Made by a program: the position numbers and the translations under genes. Below the pieces are notes generated by a model. The model saw nothing but the letters and a program-made list of their open reading frames with translations. It ran no database searches and had not been told where the DNA came from. Below are positions 8,767 to 17,601 of a stretch of DNA of 62,756 nt, piece by piece (position 1 is the first letter of the stretch; every line of letters starts with the position of its first letter). This DNA is from an uncultured Acetatifactor sp. (GTDB lineage Bacteria; Bacillota; Clostridia; Lachnospirales; Lachnospiraceae): contig CAJTKW010000013.1 in NCBI GenBank assembly GCA_910577035.1, positions 18,436-81,191 on the forward strand. The letters run 5' to 3'.

Positions 8767-9606
8767 ATGAAAGTAGGTATTATCGGTGCGGGTACTATGG
8801 GAGCCGGCATTGCACAGGCGTTTGCCATGACAGACGGCTATGAGGTCTGCCTCTGCGACATCAAGCAGGAGTTTGCTGACGGCGGCAAAGCCAAGATTCA
8901 GAAGAATATTAATTTTCTGGTAGGCAAGGAAAAGATCAGTGCGGAAAAGGGTGAGGAGATCATGAAGAAGATCGTCACCGGTTTAAAGGACATCTGCACG
9001 GACTGCGATCTTGTAATTGAGGTTTGTCCCGAGAATATGGCGATCAAGAAGCAGACCTTTACGGAGCTGCAGCAGATCGTGAAAAAGGACTGCATTTTTG
9101 CCTCCAATACCTCTTCCCTTTCCATCACCGAGATGGGCAACGGCCTGGACCGTCCGCTGATCGGGATGCACTTCTTCAATCCTGCCGACAGGATGAAGCT
9201 GGTGGAGGTAATCGCAGGTGCCAATACCCCCGCAGATCTGGTCGAGAAGATCAAAGGCATTGCCGCAGAGATCGGCAAGACTCCCGTGGAGGTAAAAGAA
9301 GCAGCAGGCTTTGTGGTAAACAGGATTCTGATTCCCATGATTAACGAGGCTGTCAATGTATACGCGGCAGGTGTGGCGTCTGTGGAAGATATTGATGTGG
9401 CTATGCAGCTGGGCGCAAATCATCCCATGGGGCCTCTGGCTCTGGGCGACTATATCGGCCTGGACATTGTGCTGGCTATTATGGAGGTTATCTATGCCGA
9501 GACCGGCGAATCCAAGTATGCTCCTTCTCCGCTCCTGAGAAAGATGGTTCGTGCCGGCAAGCTGGGCAAGAAGACCGGCGAAGGCTTCTACAATTACGCG
9601 AAGTAA
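8767..9606 (+). CDS. hbd: 3-hydroxybutyryl-CoA dehydrogenase
   Basis: A 279-residue protein preceded by AAAGGAGG. The N-terminal Rossmann fold reads IIGAGTMGAGIAQ (residues 4-16). The catalytic Ser/His/Glu region follows: ASNTSSLSITEM, then GMHFFNPADRMKLVEVI with the active-site His. The C-terminal dimer domain contains AAGFVVNRILIPMINEA. It reduces acetoacetyl-CoA to 3-hydroxybutyryl-CoA with NAD(P)H. It lies in the middle of the butyryl-CoA operon, with ~115 bases between it and crt. The call is very safe. Confidence 0.95.
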   Translation: MKVGIIGAGTMGAGIAQAFAMTDGYEVCLCDIKQEFADGGKAKIQKNINFLVGKEKISAEKGEEIMKKIVTGLKDICTDCDLVIEVCPENMAIKKQTFTELQQIVKKDCIFASNTSSLSITEMGNGLDRPLIGMHFFNPADRMKLVEVIAGANTPADLVEKIKGIAAEIGKTPVEVKEAAGFVVNRILIPMINEAVNVYAAGVASVEDIDVAMQLGANHPMGPLALGDYIGLDIVLAIMEVIYAETGESKYAPSPLLRKMVRAGKLGKKTGEGFYNYAK

Positions 9607-9690
9607 GCGGAGTATGGCTGTGACGGCTTCCCGGGCCGGTATCCCGGGGAGCTGTATTTTAAATAATGAATAGATGGAGGATGAATCATC

Positions 9691-10857
9691 ATGGATTTTA
9701 CGTTATCCAAGGAACATGAGATGGCGAGACAGCTGTTCAGGGATTTTGCCGAGAACGAGGTAAAGCCTCTGGCGCAGGAGGTTGACGAGGAAGAACGCTT
9801 TCCCAGGGAAACTGTGGAAAAGATGGCAAAGTACGGCTTCCTGGGCATTCCCGTTCCCAAGGAGTATGGCGGACAGGGCTGCGACATTTTGACCTATGTT
9901 ATGTGTGTGGAGGAGCTGTCCAAGGTCTGCGGTACCACAGGCGTTATCGTTTCCGCACATACTTCCCTCTGCATCGACCCGATTCTGACCTATGGATCGG
10001 ATGAGCAGAAGCAGAAATATCTTCCCGATCTGGCAAGCGGCCGCAAGGTCGGCGCTTTCGGCCTGACCGAGCCCGGCGCAGGTACTGATGCCCAGGGACA
10101 GCAGACCAAGGCTGTATTGGATGGGGACGAGTGGGTGTTAAACGGCTCCAAGTGCTTTATTACCAACGGTAAGGAAGCTGACGTATACATTGTGATTGCC
10201 GTGACGGGCACTGTAGAGAAGCGGGGCAAGAAGCTGAAAGAGATTTCTGCCTTTATTGTTGAAAAGGGCACGCCCGGCTTCACCTTCGGCACGAAGGAGA
10301 AGAAGATGGGTATCCGCGGCTCTTCCACTTATGAGCTGATTTTCACGGACTGCCGCATCCCTAAGGATAATCTGCTGGGACAGAAGGGCAAGGGCTTTAA
10401 TATCGCCATGCACACCCTGGACGGCGGACGTATCGGTATTGCCGCGCAGGCACTGGGCCTTGCCGAGGGGGCTCTGGAGCGGACCATTGCGTACACCCAG
10501 GAGAGAAAGCAGTTCGGCAAGTCCATCAGCGGTTTCCAGAATACCCAGTTCCAGCTGGCTGACATGGCAACGAAGGTGGAGGCTGCCAAGATGCTGGTAT
10601 ACAAGGCTGCGTTGAAGAAGGACGAATACAGGAGCAATCCTAAGGTTTCCTACTCTGTGGAAGCGGCACAGGCCAAGCTTTATGCAGCGGAGGTTGCGAT
10701 GGAGGTTACCACCAAGGCGGTTCAGCTGCACGGCGGCTACGGTTATATCAGAGAGTATGATGTGGAGCGCATGATGCGGGATGCAAAGATTACCGAGATC
10801 TACGAAGGCACCTCCGAGGTTCAGAGAATGGTCATTTCCGCGAGTCTGCTTAAGTAA
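9691..10857 (+). CDS. bcd: Butyryl-CoA dehydrogenase (acyl-CoA dehydrogenase family)
   Basis: A 388-residue flavoprotein, typical length. Motifs in order: FGLTEPGAGTDA (FAD contact), WVLNGSKCFITNG, GKGFNIAMHTLDGGRI, ERKQFGKSI, HGGYGYIREYDVER and the catalytic base in EIYEGTSEVQR. With the EtfBA proteins encoded directly downstream it should form the electron-bifurcating complex that reduces crotonyl-CoA to butyryl-CoA and ferredoxin with NADH. GGAGG precedes the start. Gene order (crt, hbd, bcd, etfB, etfA) supports the substrate assignment over a beta-oxidation role. Confidence 0.94.
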   Translation: MDFTLSKEHEMARQLFRDFAENEVKPLAQEVDEEERFPRETVEKMAKYGFLGIPVPKEYGGQGCDILTYVMCVEELSKVCGTTGVIVSAHTSLCIDPILTYGSDEQKQKYLPDLASGRKVGAFGLTEPGAGTDAQGQQTKAVLDGDEWVLNGSKCFITNGKEADVYIVIAVTGTVEKRGKKLKEISAFIVEKGTPGFTFGTKEKKMGIRGSSTYELIFTDCRIPKDNLLGQKGKGFNIAMHTLDGGRIGIAAQALGLAEGALERTIAYTQERKQFGKSISGFQNTQFQLADMATKVEAAKMLVYKAALKKDEYRSNPKVSYSVEAAQAKLYAAEVAMEVTTKAVQLHGGYGYIREYDVERMMRDAKITEIYEGTSEVQRMVISASLLK

Positions 10858-10934
10858 GCCGAAGGCTTTCAGCGTTCCCGCGAGGGATCGCGTAAGATAT
10901 TGAAGTGAAAAATATAGAGTAAGGAGAAAATACA

Positions 10935-11720
10935 ATGAAAATTGTTGTTTGTATTAAGCAGGTGCCCGATACAAAAGGCGGCGTTAAATTCAACCCTGAC
11001 GGAACACTTGACAGAGGCGCAATGCTGGCGATCATGAATCCTGACGACAAGGCGGGCCTGGAGGCGGCGCTGCGGCTGAAGGATCAGTATGGCGCAGAGG
11101 TTACCGTGCTGACCATGGGTCTTCCCAAGGCAAAGGACATCCTTCTGGAGGCATTGGCTATGGGAGCCGACAATGCCGTCCTGGTAACGGACAGAGTTCT
11201 GGGCGGCGCGGATACCTGGGCGACTTCCACCACCATTGCAGGTGCCCTGAGAAATATGGATTATGATCTGATTATCACCGGCCGTCAGGCGATTGACGGT
11301 GACACGGCGCAGGTTGGCCCTCAGATTGCCGAGCATCTGGGGATCCCTGTTATTTCCTATGCACAGGACATCAAGGTTGACGGCGACAAGGTTACCGTTC
11401 AGAGACAGTATGATGACAGGTACCATGTGGTTGAGACCAAAATGCCCTGCCTGGTTACGGCGCTTTCCGAGTTGAACGCACCCCGGTACATGACCCCCGG
11501 CGGAATTTTTGACGCCTGCAAGGCAGAGGTTACAACCTGGGGCAGAGCTGACCTGCAGGATGTGGACGACGGAAACCTTGGTCTGGCGGGCTCTCCTACC
11601 AAGATTGCAAAAGCGTCCGACAAGGTTCGCAAGGGCGCGGGCGAGAAGATTGTTCCTGATTCACCCGAGGATGCAGTCAGCTATATTGTGGGCAAATTCA
11701 AAGAGAAGCACATTATCTAA
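10935..11720 (+). CDS. etfB: Electron transfer flavoprotein, beta subunit
   Basis: A 261-residue protein. The N-terminus KIVVCIKQVPDT, the strand DLIITGRQAIDGDTAQVGPQIAEHLGIP and the C-terminal segment are diagnostic for EtfB. In butyrate-forming anaerobes this subunit carries the bifurcating FAD and accepts NADH electrons. It is 15 bases upstream of etfA, so the pair is co-translated. It follows bcd in the operon. Confidence 0.94.
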   Translation: MKIVVCIKQVPDTKGGVKFNPDGTLDRGAMLAIMNPDDKAGLEAALRLKDQYGAEVTVLTMGLPKAKDILLEALAMGADNAVLVTDRVLGGADTWATSTTIAGALRNMDYDLIITGRQAIDGDTAQVGPQIAEHLGIPVISYAQDIKVDGDKVTVQRQYDDRYHVVETKMPCLVTALSELNAPRYMTPGGIFDACKAEVTTWGRADLQDVDDGNLGLAGSPTKIAKASDKVRKGAGEKIVPDSPEDAVSYIVGKFKEKHII

Positions 11721-11735
11721 TATAGGAGGCAAACC

Positions 11736-12797
11736 ATGGTAACCAAAAATATTGAAGAATACAAGGGCGTATTTGTGTTCGCCCAGCAGGTGGACAACGA
11801 AATCAGCGGGATTGCATATGAACTGCTTGGAAAAGGAAAAGAGCTGGCAGAAAAGCTTTCCACAGAGGTTACTGCAGTTCTGATCGGCTATCAGGTGGGA
11901 GGACTGGCTGACAAGCTGGCAGAATACGGCGCGGATAAAGTAATCCTGATAGATGATCCCGAGCTGGAGGTATACAGGACGGAGCCCTATGCCCATGCGC
12001 TGGCTTCCGCCATTAACCAGTATAAGCCTGAGATTGTCCTGGTGGGCGCTACCGCTATCGGCAGAGACCTGGGTCCTACTGTTTCCGCAAGGGTGGCAAC
12101 CGGCCTGACTGCAGACTGTACCGTGCTGGAAATCGGTGATTTCCCGCTGGAGCCAAAGCCCGGAATTGAACAGAAGCATAACCAGCTGCTGATGACCCGT
12201 CCCGCTTTCGGCGGCAATACCATTGCAACCATTGCCTGTCCGGACAACCGTCCCCAGATGGCAACCGTCCGTCCCGGCGTTATGCAGAAGATCCAGCCTG
12301 TGGCAGGTGCAAAGGCTGTGGTAGAGGAATATAACCCCGGCTTTACGCCTAACAACAGATATGTAACCATCAAGGAAGTGGTAAAGGCTGTTTCCGATAC
12401 GGTTGACATTATGGATGCCAAGGTGCTGGTATCCGGCGGACGTGGCGTGGGCAGTCCGGAGAATTTCAAGATCCTGGAGGAGCTTGCCGAGGTGATGGGC
12501 GGTACCGTTTCCTGTTCCCGTGCAGTAGTGGATTCCGGCTGGAAGCCTAAGGATCTGCAGGTAGGCCAGACCGGCAAGACCGTTCGTCCCAAGATCTATT
12601 TTGCCATCGGTATCTCCGGAGCCATCCAGCACGTTGCCGGCATGGAAGAGTCCGACCTTATCGTGGCGATCAATAAGGACGAGAGCGCTCCCATTTTTGA
12701 CGTAGCCGATTACGGTATCGTGGGCGACCTGAACAAGATCGTGCCCCAGCTTACCGCAGCATTAAAGAGTGAGAAGGAAGCAAAAAACAAAAACTGA
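11736..12797 (+). CDS. etfA: Electron transfer flavoprotein, alpha subunit
   Basis: A 353-residue protein preceded by TAGGAGG. The C-terminal FAD domain shows LVSGGRGVGSPENF, then GQTGKTVRPKIYFAIGISG and IQHVAGMEESDLIVAINKDE, the classic ETF-alpha signature. It partners EtfB and hands electrons to butyryl-CoA dehydrogenase. It is the last gene of the operon; a strong terminator follows within 20 bases. Confidence 0.95.
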   Translation: MVTKNIEEYKGVFVFAQQVDNEISGIAYELLGKGKELAEKLSTEVTAVLIGYQVGGLADKLAEYGADKVILIDDPELEVYRTEPYAHALASAINQYKPEIVLVGATAIGRDLGPTVSARVATGLTADCTVLEIGDFPLEPKPGIEQKHNQLLMTRPAFGGNTIATIACPDNRPQMATVRPGVMQKIQPVAGAKAVVEEYNPGFTPNNRYVTIKEVVKAVSDTVDIMDAKVLVSGGRGVGSPENFKILEELAEVMGGTVSCSRAVVDSGWKPKDLQVGQTGKTVRPKIYFAIGISGAIQHVAGMEESDLIVAINKDESAPIFDVADYGIVGDLNKIVPQLTAALKSEKEAKNKN

Positions 12798-12811
12798 GCC
12801 GCCGCACTTTA

Positions 12812-12862
12812 GGCGCATCCACGGATTCCTCATCATAAGGGGGCCGCGGATGCGCCTTTTTA
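12812..12862 (+). terminator. Rho-independent terminator of the butyryl-CoA operon
   Basis: GGCGCATCC (12812-12820) pairs with GGATGCGCC (12847-12855), with CGG/CCG extending the stem inward past a one-base mismatch, followed by TTTTT. The T-run contains the stop codon of the convergent MFS gene, so the two transcription units meet here. Confidence 0.85.
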
Positions 12863-14059
12863 GACTTTCAAACTTTTCGCCTTGGGGAGGCGTTCCGACA
12901 TGAACAGCATCAGTCCTCCGAACAGCAGCAGATAGACGGGATACAGCCCGATGGAAACGTGGGTGGCCAAAATGCCGAACAGGGGCGGCATAAAGGTGGA
13001 GCCCAGATAGGCGCTTGCCATCTGGACGCCGATAATGGCCTGGGAATTTTCCGCTCCGAAGTTATCCGGGGTGGAATGAATGATGGAAGGGTATACCGGT
13101 GCACAGCCAAGGCCGATGATAATCAGGCCCGCCAGAGCCGGAAGATGGATGGGGAGGGGCAGCAGGACCAGGATTATGCCGGCCAGGGCTGTCAGCGTCC
13201 CCAGGCGGATGAGCCTGCGGTCCCCCAGCCGGTCAGCCACAAAGCCGCTGAGGAAGCGCCCGAAGGTGATGCCTAAGTAAAACAGGGAAGCAAACATGGC
13301 GGCGGTCTCCGCGTCAATCTCCCGGTGCTGCACCAGGTAGCTGCTGGCCCAGATGCCGGTGGTGGATTCCAGGGCACAATAGGACCAGAAGGTGGCCAGC
13401 ACCAGGGGCACGCCCTTTATCCCCAGCATCCGGCTTATGGAGAGGGGCCTGCCGGCGTCCTTTTTACTGTCCTGACCGGCGGAAGAGCCGGTACTGCCGG
13501 CAGTATTGCCGGCGCTTTTTTTCCAGAGGGGAAGGCTGAGGAACAGTACCGCAGTCAGCGTAATCTGCAGCACGGATACAATGCGGAAGCCCAGCCCCCA
13601 GTCGGAATGGCCGGCGAGGGCATAGCCCATGATATAAGGGCTGACTGAGCAGCCTACGCCCCAGAAACAGTGGAGCCAGCTCATATGCCGGGAAGCGTAG
13701 TGGAGTGCCACGTAATTATTCAGGGAGGCGTCCACGGCGCCGGCGCCCAGCCCGTAGGGGACGGCCCAGATGCAGAGCAGCAGGAAGGAGCCGGAAACGG
13801 AAAAGCCAAACAGCGCGGCGGCGGTAAGAAAAACGCTGACCGCGGTCACCAGTCCCGTGCCGAATTTTCGGGTCAGACGGTCTGCAAGCAGGCTGGAAAG
13901 GATCGTGCCGCCGGAGATCAGCATGGTGAGGATGCCCATATAGGAAACGGGCACCTGCAGCTCCCGGTGCATTACAGGCCAGGCGGAGCCTATCAGGGAG
14001 TCCGGCAGCCCCAGACTGATAAAGGCGATATAAATAATTACAAGTAGCAGCGAATACAT
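12860..14059 (-). CDS. Major facilitator superfamily transporter
   Basis: A 399-residue, very hydrophobic protein with about 12 predicted membrane helices and no signal peptide. The start follows AGGAGG. The loop ADRLTRKFGTG between helices 2 and 3 and its second-half counterpart ADRLGDRRLIRLG are MFS signature loops; the N-terminus has SLGLPDSLIGSAWP. The small family it resembles is often annotated as a sugar (fucose-type) permease. A cytoplasmic loop near residues 185-200 is rich in Ser, Gly and Ala. The stop codon overlaps the terminator of the convergent operon. The substrate is unknown. Confidence 0.88.
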   Translation of the reverse strand: MYSLLLVIIYIAFISLGLPDSLIGSAWPVMHRELQVPVSYMGILTMLISGGTILSSLLADRLTRKFGTGLVTAVSVFLTAAALFGFSVSGSFLLLCIWAVPYGLGAGAVDASLNNYVALHYASRHMSWLHCFWGVGCSVSPYIMGYALAGHSDWGLGFRIVSVLQITLTAVLFLSLPLWKKSAGNTAGSTGSSAGQDSKKDAGRPLSISRMLGIKGVPLVLATFWSYCALESTTGIWASSYLVQHREIDAETAAMFASLFYLGITFGRFLSGFVADRLGDRRLIRLGTLTALAGIILVLLPLPIHLPALAGLIIIGLGCAPVYPSIIHSTPDNFGAENSQAIIGVQMASAYLGSTFMPPLFGILATHVSIGLYPVYLLLFGGLMLFMSERLPKAKSLKV

Positions 14060-14184
14060 AAAAAACCTCCTGAATTTTCAGAATCTTTTGTGGCAGTATG
14101 GGAAAAGCTATGTTATACTTAACAAAAGCAAGTATAGCATGAAAGATCGTGTTTGTAAAACAAAGTTAAAACAGGGAGTGAAAC

Positions 14185-14673
14185 ATGGCAAAGCAGAAAG
14201 AAATTAAGACCAACGCCATGCGGATGCTGGAGTCTCTGGGGATTCCCTTTAAGCATTATGCCTATGAATGTGAGGAATTTGTGGACGGGCTGCAGATTGC
14301 GGATATGCTTAGCCTGCCTTATGAAAAAGTGTACAAGACCCTGGTGACCGTGGGGAACAGCAGGAATTATTATGTCTTTGTGATTCCCATTGCCGACGAG
14401 CTGGATCTGAAGGCGGCAGCAAGGAGCGTGGGGGAGAAGAGTGTGGAGATGATCCACGTGAAGGACATAAATGCCGTCACCGGCTATGTGCGGGGCGGCT
14501 GTACTGCCGTGGGCATGAAGAAACAATACGTGACGCGTATTGACAGCTCGGCAGAAGGGCTGGAAAAGATGATTGTCAGCGGCGGACGCATCGGTTCCCA
14601 GCTGGAGCTTGCACCGGCGGATCTGGCGAGAGCAGCGGGCGCGGAATTTGCCGACATTGTGCGCAGGGCCTGA
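14185..14673 (+). CDS. ybaK: YbaK/EbsC-type aminoacyl-tRNA deacylase (Cys-tRNA(Pro) type)
   Basis: A 162-residue protein, normal for the family. It shows the Lys-containing motif EKVYKTLVTVG near residue 50, the strand YYVFVIPIADELDLKAAAR, the glycine loop GYVRGGCTAVGMKK and the C-terminal GGRIGSQLEL. These proteins hydrolyse mischarged Cys-tRNA(Pro) in the cytoplasm. The start follows AGGGAGTGAAAC. It is divergent from the MFS gene and separated by 209 bases from the next gene on the same strand. Confidence 0.92.
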   Translation: MAKQKEIKTNAMRMLESLGIPFKHYAYECEEFVDGLQIADMLSLPYEKVYKTLVTVGNSRNYYVFVIPIADELDLKAAARSVGEKSVEMIHVKDINAVTGYVRGGCTAVGMKKQYVTRIDSSAEGLEKMIVSGGRIGSQLELAPADLARAAGAEFADIVRRA

Positions 14674-14749
14674 AGGACGGCGCGGAGCACTGCCGGGCGA
14701 TGCTTGGGGAAGGGGCCGGCGGATCTGATATTTGGGGAAAGCGTTGAGA

Positions 14750-14816
14750 ACGGCAAGAAGGAAAAGCGGGTATCATAAAGAAGGAAAAACGGCAAAGCAA
14801 GGAAAAAGGGTATCAC
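14750..14816. repeat. Imperfect direct repeat, two ~27-base copies
   Basis: Copy 1 (14750-14776) begins ACGGCAAGAAGGAAAAG and ends GGGTATCAT. Copy 2 (14789-14816) begins ACGGCAAAGCAAGGAAAAA and ends GGGTATCAC. The copies lie in the 209-base gap upstream of the carboxypeptidase-like gene. The rest of the gap is GC-rich and shows nothing else recognisable. Confidence 0.5.
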
Positions 14817-14882
14817 AGGGAAAGATTCTGCGGTGGGAAAATGCGGAATAGAATGAACGGAAGGATAACGGAAGTAAGATAG

Positions 14883-16235
14883 ATGAATGACGAGAGAATG
14901 AACGAATCGGAAGCGGAGCGGAGTGCTCGCCGCAGGCGAAGAATCGAGGAGATGAAAAGGGAAAAGAGACGGGCGGAGCTGATACAGAGGAAGGTGCTGC
15001 CGGTAACGGCACTGGCGCTTTTGATTCTGGTGGTGGCTGCCGCCGGGATGATTGCCGGAAACCGCCGGGAAAAGCAGGCCGAAGGCAGCGGGGCTAAATG
15101 CGCCGCGTCCGGCGGTACAGAGAACAAAAGAGAAATTGCGATGATTACAATGCCGCCGGATGATGCCGATGATGAAGCTGTACCCGGAAATCCGGGCGGT
15201 AATCCCAATGTGGAAGCTCCGGAAGACGGCAGCCCGAACGGCGAGGATGCCGGAGGTGAAATACCGGCCGCTCCCGGCCGGGTCAATGTTGTGAGCACGG
15301 CTTTCGGTGCGGGTACGGGAAGTCTGGCGGCACAGATCAAGCCGGAGGATCAGGGTGACGGGAAGGAAGGCGGAGAGAGTCTTCAGCCGGAGGTTTATGA
15401 GGCGGTGAGCACCGCGTCCACCGCGGGGTTTGCGGACAGTGTAATCAGCGAGTACGGAATTGTGATTGACGTGGAGGACGGCGCCATATTGGCTCAAAGA
15501 AACGGTAAGGCGGGGATAAGCCCCGCATCCATGACGAAGGTGCTGACGATTCTGACTGCGGCGGATGCGCTGGGGATCGGCGGAGAGAACTGGGCAGACA
15601 ATCCCATACTGGACGATACCTTTGAGATTACCATAGAGATAACGGATTACAGCTTTGTCAACCGCTGCAGCAATGTGGGATTTGACGTGGGGGAAAGGGT
15701 GACGGTCAGGGACCTCTTCTACGGGACGATCCTGCCTTCCGGTGCGGATGCGGCGGTGGGCCTGGCCTGTTACGTGTCCGGATCCCATGAGGCATTTGTG
15801 GAATTGATGAATCAGAAGCTGAATGAGCTTGGCCTGTCCGGTTCCTCTCATTTTACAAACTGTGTGGGGCTTTATGACGAAAATCATTACAGTACCGTGT
15901 ACGACATTGCGGTCATATTAAAGACCGCTGCCGATAATCCGTTCTGCAGGGAGGTATTGTCGGCGCACACATATAATACTGCCGCCAACGACCGTCACCC
16001 GGAAGGACTCCTGATTTCCAACTGGTTTCTGCGCCGGATTGAGGACAAGGATACCCATGGGGAAGTGATCTGTGCCAAGACGGGCTACGTGAATCAGTCA
16101 AGAAGCTGTGCGGCAAGCCTGGCGGCGGATGTGCACGGGAAAGAGTATATCTGTGTTACGGCAGGAGCCGGCGGCTCCTGGCCGTGTATTAACGATCATG
16201 TGGCGCTGTATCAGACCTGGCTTGCAGGGGAATGA
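14883..16235 (+). CDS. D-alanyl-D-alanine carboxypeptidase family (peptidase S11), membrane-anchored
   Basis: A 450-residue protein. A basic N-terminus is followed by one membrane helix (about residues 38-57) and a long Gly/Glu/Asp/Pro-rich linker to ~residue 180. The penicillin-binding fold follows: SxxK motif SMTK in ISPASMTKVLTILTAADAL, then LPSGADAAVGLACYVSG where the classical SGN motif should be, and KTG in ICAKTGYVNQSRSCAASL. It should trim peptidoglycan stem peptides outside the cell. The middle motif has Ala in place of Asn; I recall this variant in related clostridial proteins, but it could alter activity. The gene ends by overlapping the convergent regulator by 25 bases. Confidence 0.85.
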   Translation: MNDERMNESEAERSARRRRRIEEMKREKRRAELIQRKVLPVTALALLILVVAAAGMIAGNRREKQAEGSGAKCAASGGTENKREIAMITMPPDDADDEAVPGNPGGNPNVEAPEDGSPNGEDAGGEIPAAPGRVNVVSTAFGAGTGSLAAQIKPEDQGDGKEGGESLQPEVYEAVSTASTAGFADSVISEYGIVIDVEDGAILAQRNGKAGISPASMTKVLTILTAADALGIGGENWADNPILDDTFEITIEITDYSFVNRCSNVGFDVGERVTVRDLFYGTILPSGADAAVGLACYVSGSHEAFVELMNQKLNELGLSGSSHFTNCVGLYDENHYSTVYDIAVILKTAADNPFCREVLSAHTYNTAANDRHPEGLLISNWFLRRIEDKDTHGEVICAKTGYVNQSRSCAASLAADVHGKEYICVTAGAGGSWPCINDHVALYQTWLAGE

Positions 16236-17176
16236 GCTTCCTGCCCGTCGGATTCCCTGCCGGAGTCCTCGTAGTATGCTTTTACCCGGATTGCCTGGCT
16301 GTAATCGCCGAAATTTTCACCGAACAGGGTCAGGCCGCCGCAGTTGGCGGTATCCTGAGGAACGGAAAAGGTGAAGCTGATAGAGCTGTTGTGATCTATG
16401 TGAAGATCCCGGATATTTGTCTTTGAGATGCGCAGCGTACCGTCGATGAAGGTACCGTTTTCGTTAATAATCAGGGACTTCAACAGTCCGTACTGGTTCA
16501 GCAGCTCAGGCCACCAGTAAGGGGAGATAATGCCCCTGCGGGCGCCGTAATCTCCCGGGCTGATCCATTTACCCAAAGGGACGTCATTGATGGAAAAGTG
16601 GATGTCACTGGGATAATCCTCGTTATATTCCGGACATTCCGAAGAGATCTCAAAGGAGATCTGCAGCTCATGCAGGGACTGTCCCGGATTCAGACGGTTG
16701 GGAAGGCTGTAAGTCAGGCTGCCATAGCCGATCCAGATAATATCCGCGTCAAAGCGTTCCGGGTAGGAAAAGACCTTGGGATTGTCCAGGTCGCCGATGA
16801 TGTTGGTCGGGGTCGCCAGGCCGCAGGTGGGATGCACGTCACAGGAGATGAAATGTCCTACGGAGATGTCGTCGGTGTAGCAATGCCTGGGCTTTGCCTG
16901 GGGAGCCATATCTACCAGCAGCCGGGAGTAGACGGGCCGCACAATCTTCATGACGCCCCTTTTCCCGGAAGTGGTATGGATTGCCACCAGCCCGGCGTCC
17001 TCCAGTTTGCTGACGTGCAGCGAAATTGCGCTGTTGGTCAGGTTCAGGGCTTTGGCCAGATCGTTCATGCTCATCTGATCGTCCGCATAAACCAGCTCCA
17101 TGATGCGAAGCCTCATGGGAGTGCTCAGAGCCTTGAAAATCTCCTCTGCTTCGGAAAGGGAATGTAAGTATAACAT
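16211..17176 (-). CDS. ArsR-type winged-helix regulator with a large C-terminal domain
   Basis: The start is taken as ATG 17176 (MLYLHSLSEAEE), after GGAGG; a farther upstream ATG at 17194 lacks a site. The product has 321 residues. Residues ~1-85 are an ArsR/HTH_20 winged helix (FKALSTPMRLRIMELV, then LAKALNLTNSAISLHVSKLEDAGLV). The remaining ~235 residues are rich in beta strands and aromatic residues, contain CDVHPTCGL, and end in a jelly-roll-like segment; I do not recognise this part, which may bind a ligand. The gene is divergent from the 989-residue substrate-binding protein gene, so it probably controls that operon and itself, using the palindromes in the intergenic region. Confidence 0.82.
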   Translation of the reverse strand: MLYLHSLSEAEEIFKALSTPMRLRIMELVYADDQMSMNDLAKALNLTNSAISLHVSKLEDAGLVAIHTTSGKRGVMKIVRPVYSRLLVDMAPQAKPRHCYTDDISVGHFISCDVHPTCGLATPTNIIGDLDNPKVFSYPERFDADIIWIGYGSLTYSLPNRLNPGQSLHELQISFEISSECPEYNEDYPSDIHFSINDVPLGKWISPGDYGARRGIISPYWWPELLNQYGLLKSLIINENGTFIDGTLRISKTNIRDLHIDHNSSISFTFSVPQDTANCGGLTLFGENFGDYSQAIRVKAYYEDSGRESDGQEAHSPASQV

Positions 17177-17204
17177 TTTCAGCCTCCAATCCATATCATA
17201 TACG

Positions 17205-17218
17205 CTGATTATAATCAG
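17205..17218. promoter_or_regulatory. Perfect 14-base palindrome upstream of the ArsR-type gene
   Basis: CTGATTATAATCAG is its own reverse complement and lies 29 bases upstream of the regulator's start codon. Position and symmetry suit an autoregulatory operator. This is inference; no promoter was fixed relative to it. Confidence 0.5.
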
Positions 17219-17227
17219 ACAAAAAAG

Positions 17228-17492
17228 TTAAGTCAATACATAAATAGTCAAAAAATAGCAGAAATCTTGCAACGGCAAAATCCTACCTTAAATTATTGTA
17301 CAATATATACAAAAATGAATGGCTATTTTTGGCTACTGCGAAACAAAATGTCTGTTGATTGTTGGAAGTGAATGTGGTAAGTTAATGGTAAAGTTAAGTG
17401 AATATAGCAGTAATTAAGTGAAAACTTAATGAAAACAGAAATAAACCGCTTTCAAAAGCAAAAATAAAGCAAACACTTAAATGATGACTTAA
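17228..17492. promoter_or_regulatory. Cluster of TTAAGT/ACTTAA half-sites in the 425-base divergent intergenic region
   Basis: TTAAGT occurs at 17228, 17394 and 17414, and ACTTAA at 17424, 17475 and 17487. The copies at 17413-17430 form a perfect palindrome ATTAAGT-GAAA-ACTTAAT. The last two lie in a direct repeat of ACTTAAATG. The region (17177-17601) is otherwise AT-rich with no ORF. Such spacing fits operators for the divergent ArsR-type regulator. I could not assign one convincing promoter for the 989-residue gene. Confidence 0.5.
17441..17454. promoter_or_regulatory. Possible catabolite-responsive (cre-like) site
   Basis: ATAAACCGCTTTCA matches the CcpA consensus TGWAANCGNTNWCA at every specified position except the first two. 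It lies about 150 bases upstream of the carbohydrate-uptake operon, where carbon catabolite control would be expected. The missing TG makes it weak. Confidence 0.3.
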
Positions 17493-17601
17493 ATGTATGT
17501 ACAAAGTGCACGGCTGATAAAGAAATGACATGCTTTTTTCGGCGAACTGCTGAGCACTGCAGGACAGGAAAAATGACAGCAATAAAGTAAGGAGGTTTTC
17601 C

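Noticed and set aside
14484..15887. A 467-codon open frame on the minus strand opposite the carboxypeptidase-like gene
   Set aside because: It has low-complexity His/Pro/Arg composition, no ribosome site or known motif, and lies opposite a gene with clear active-site motifs.
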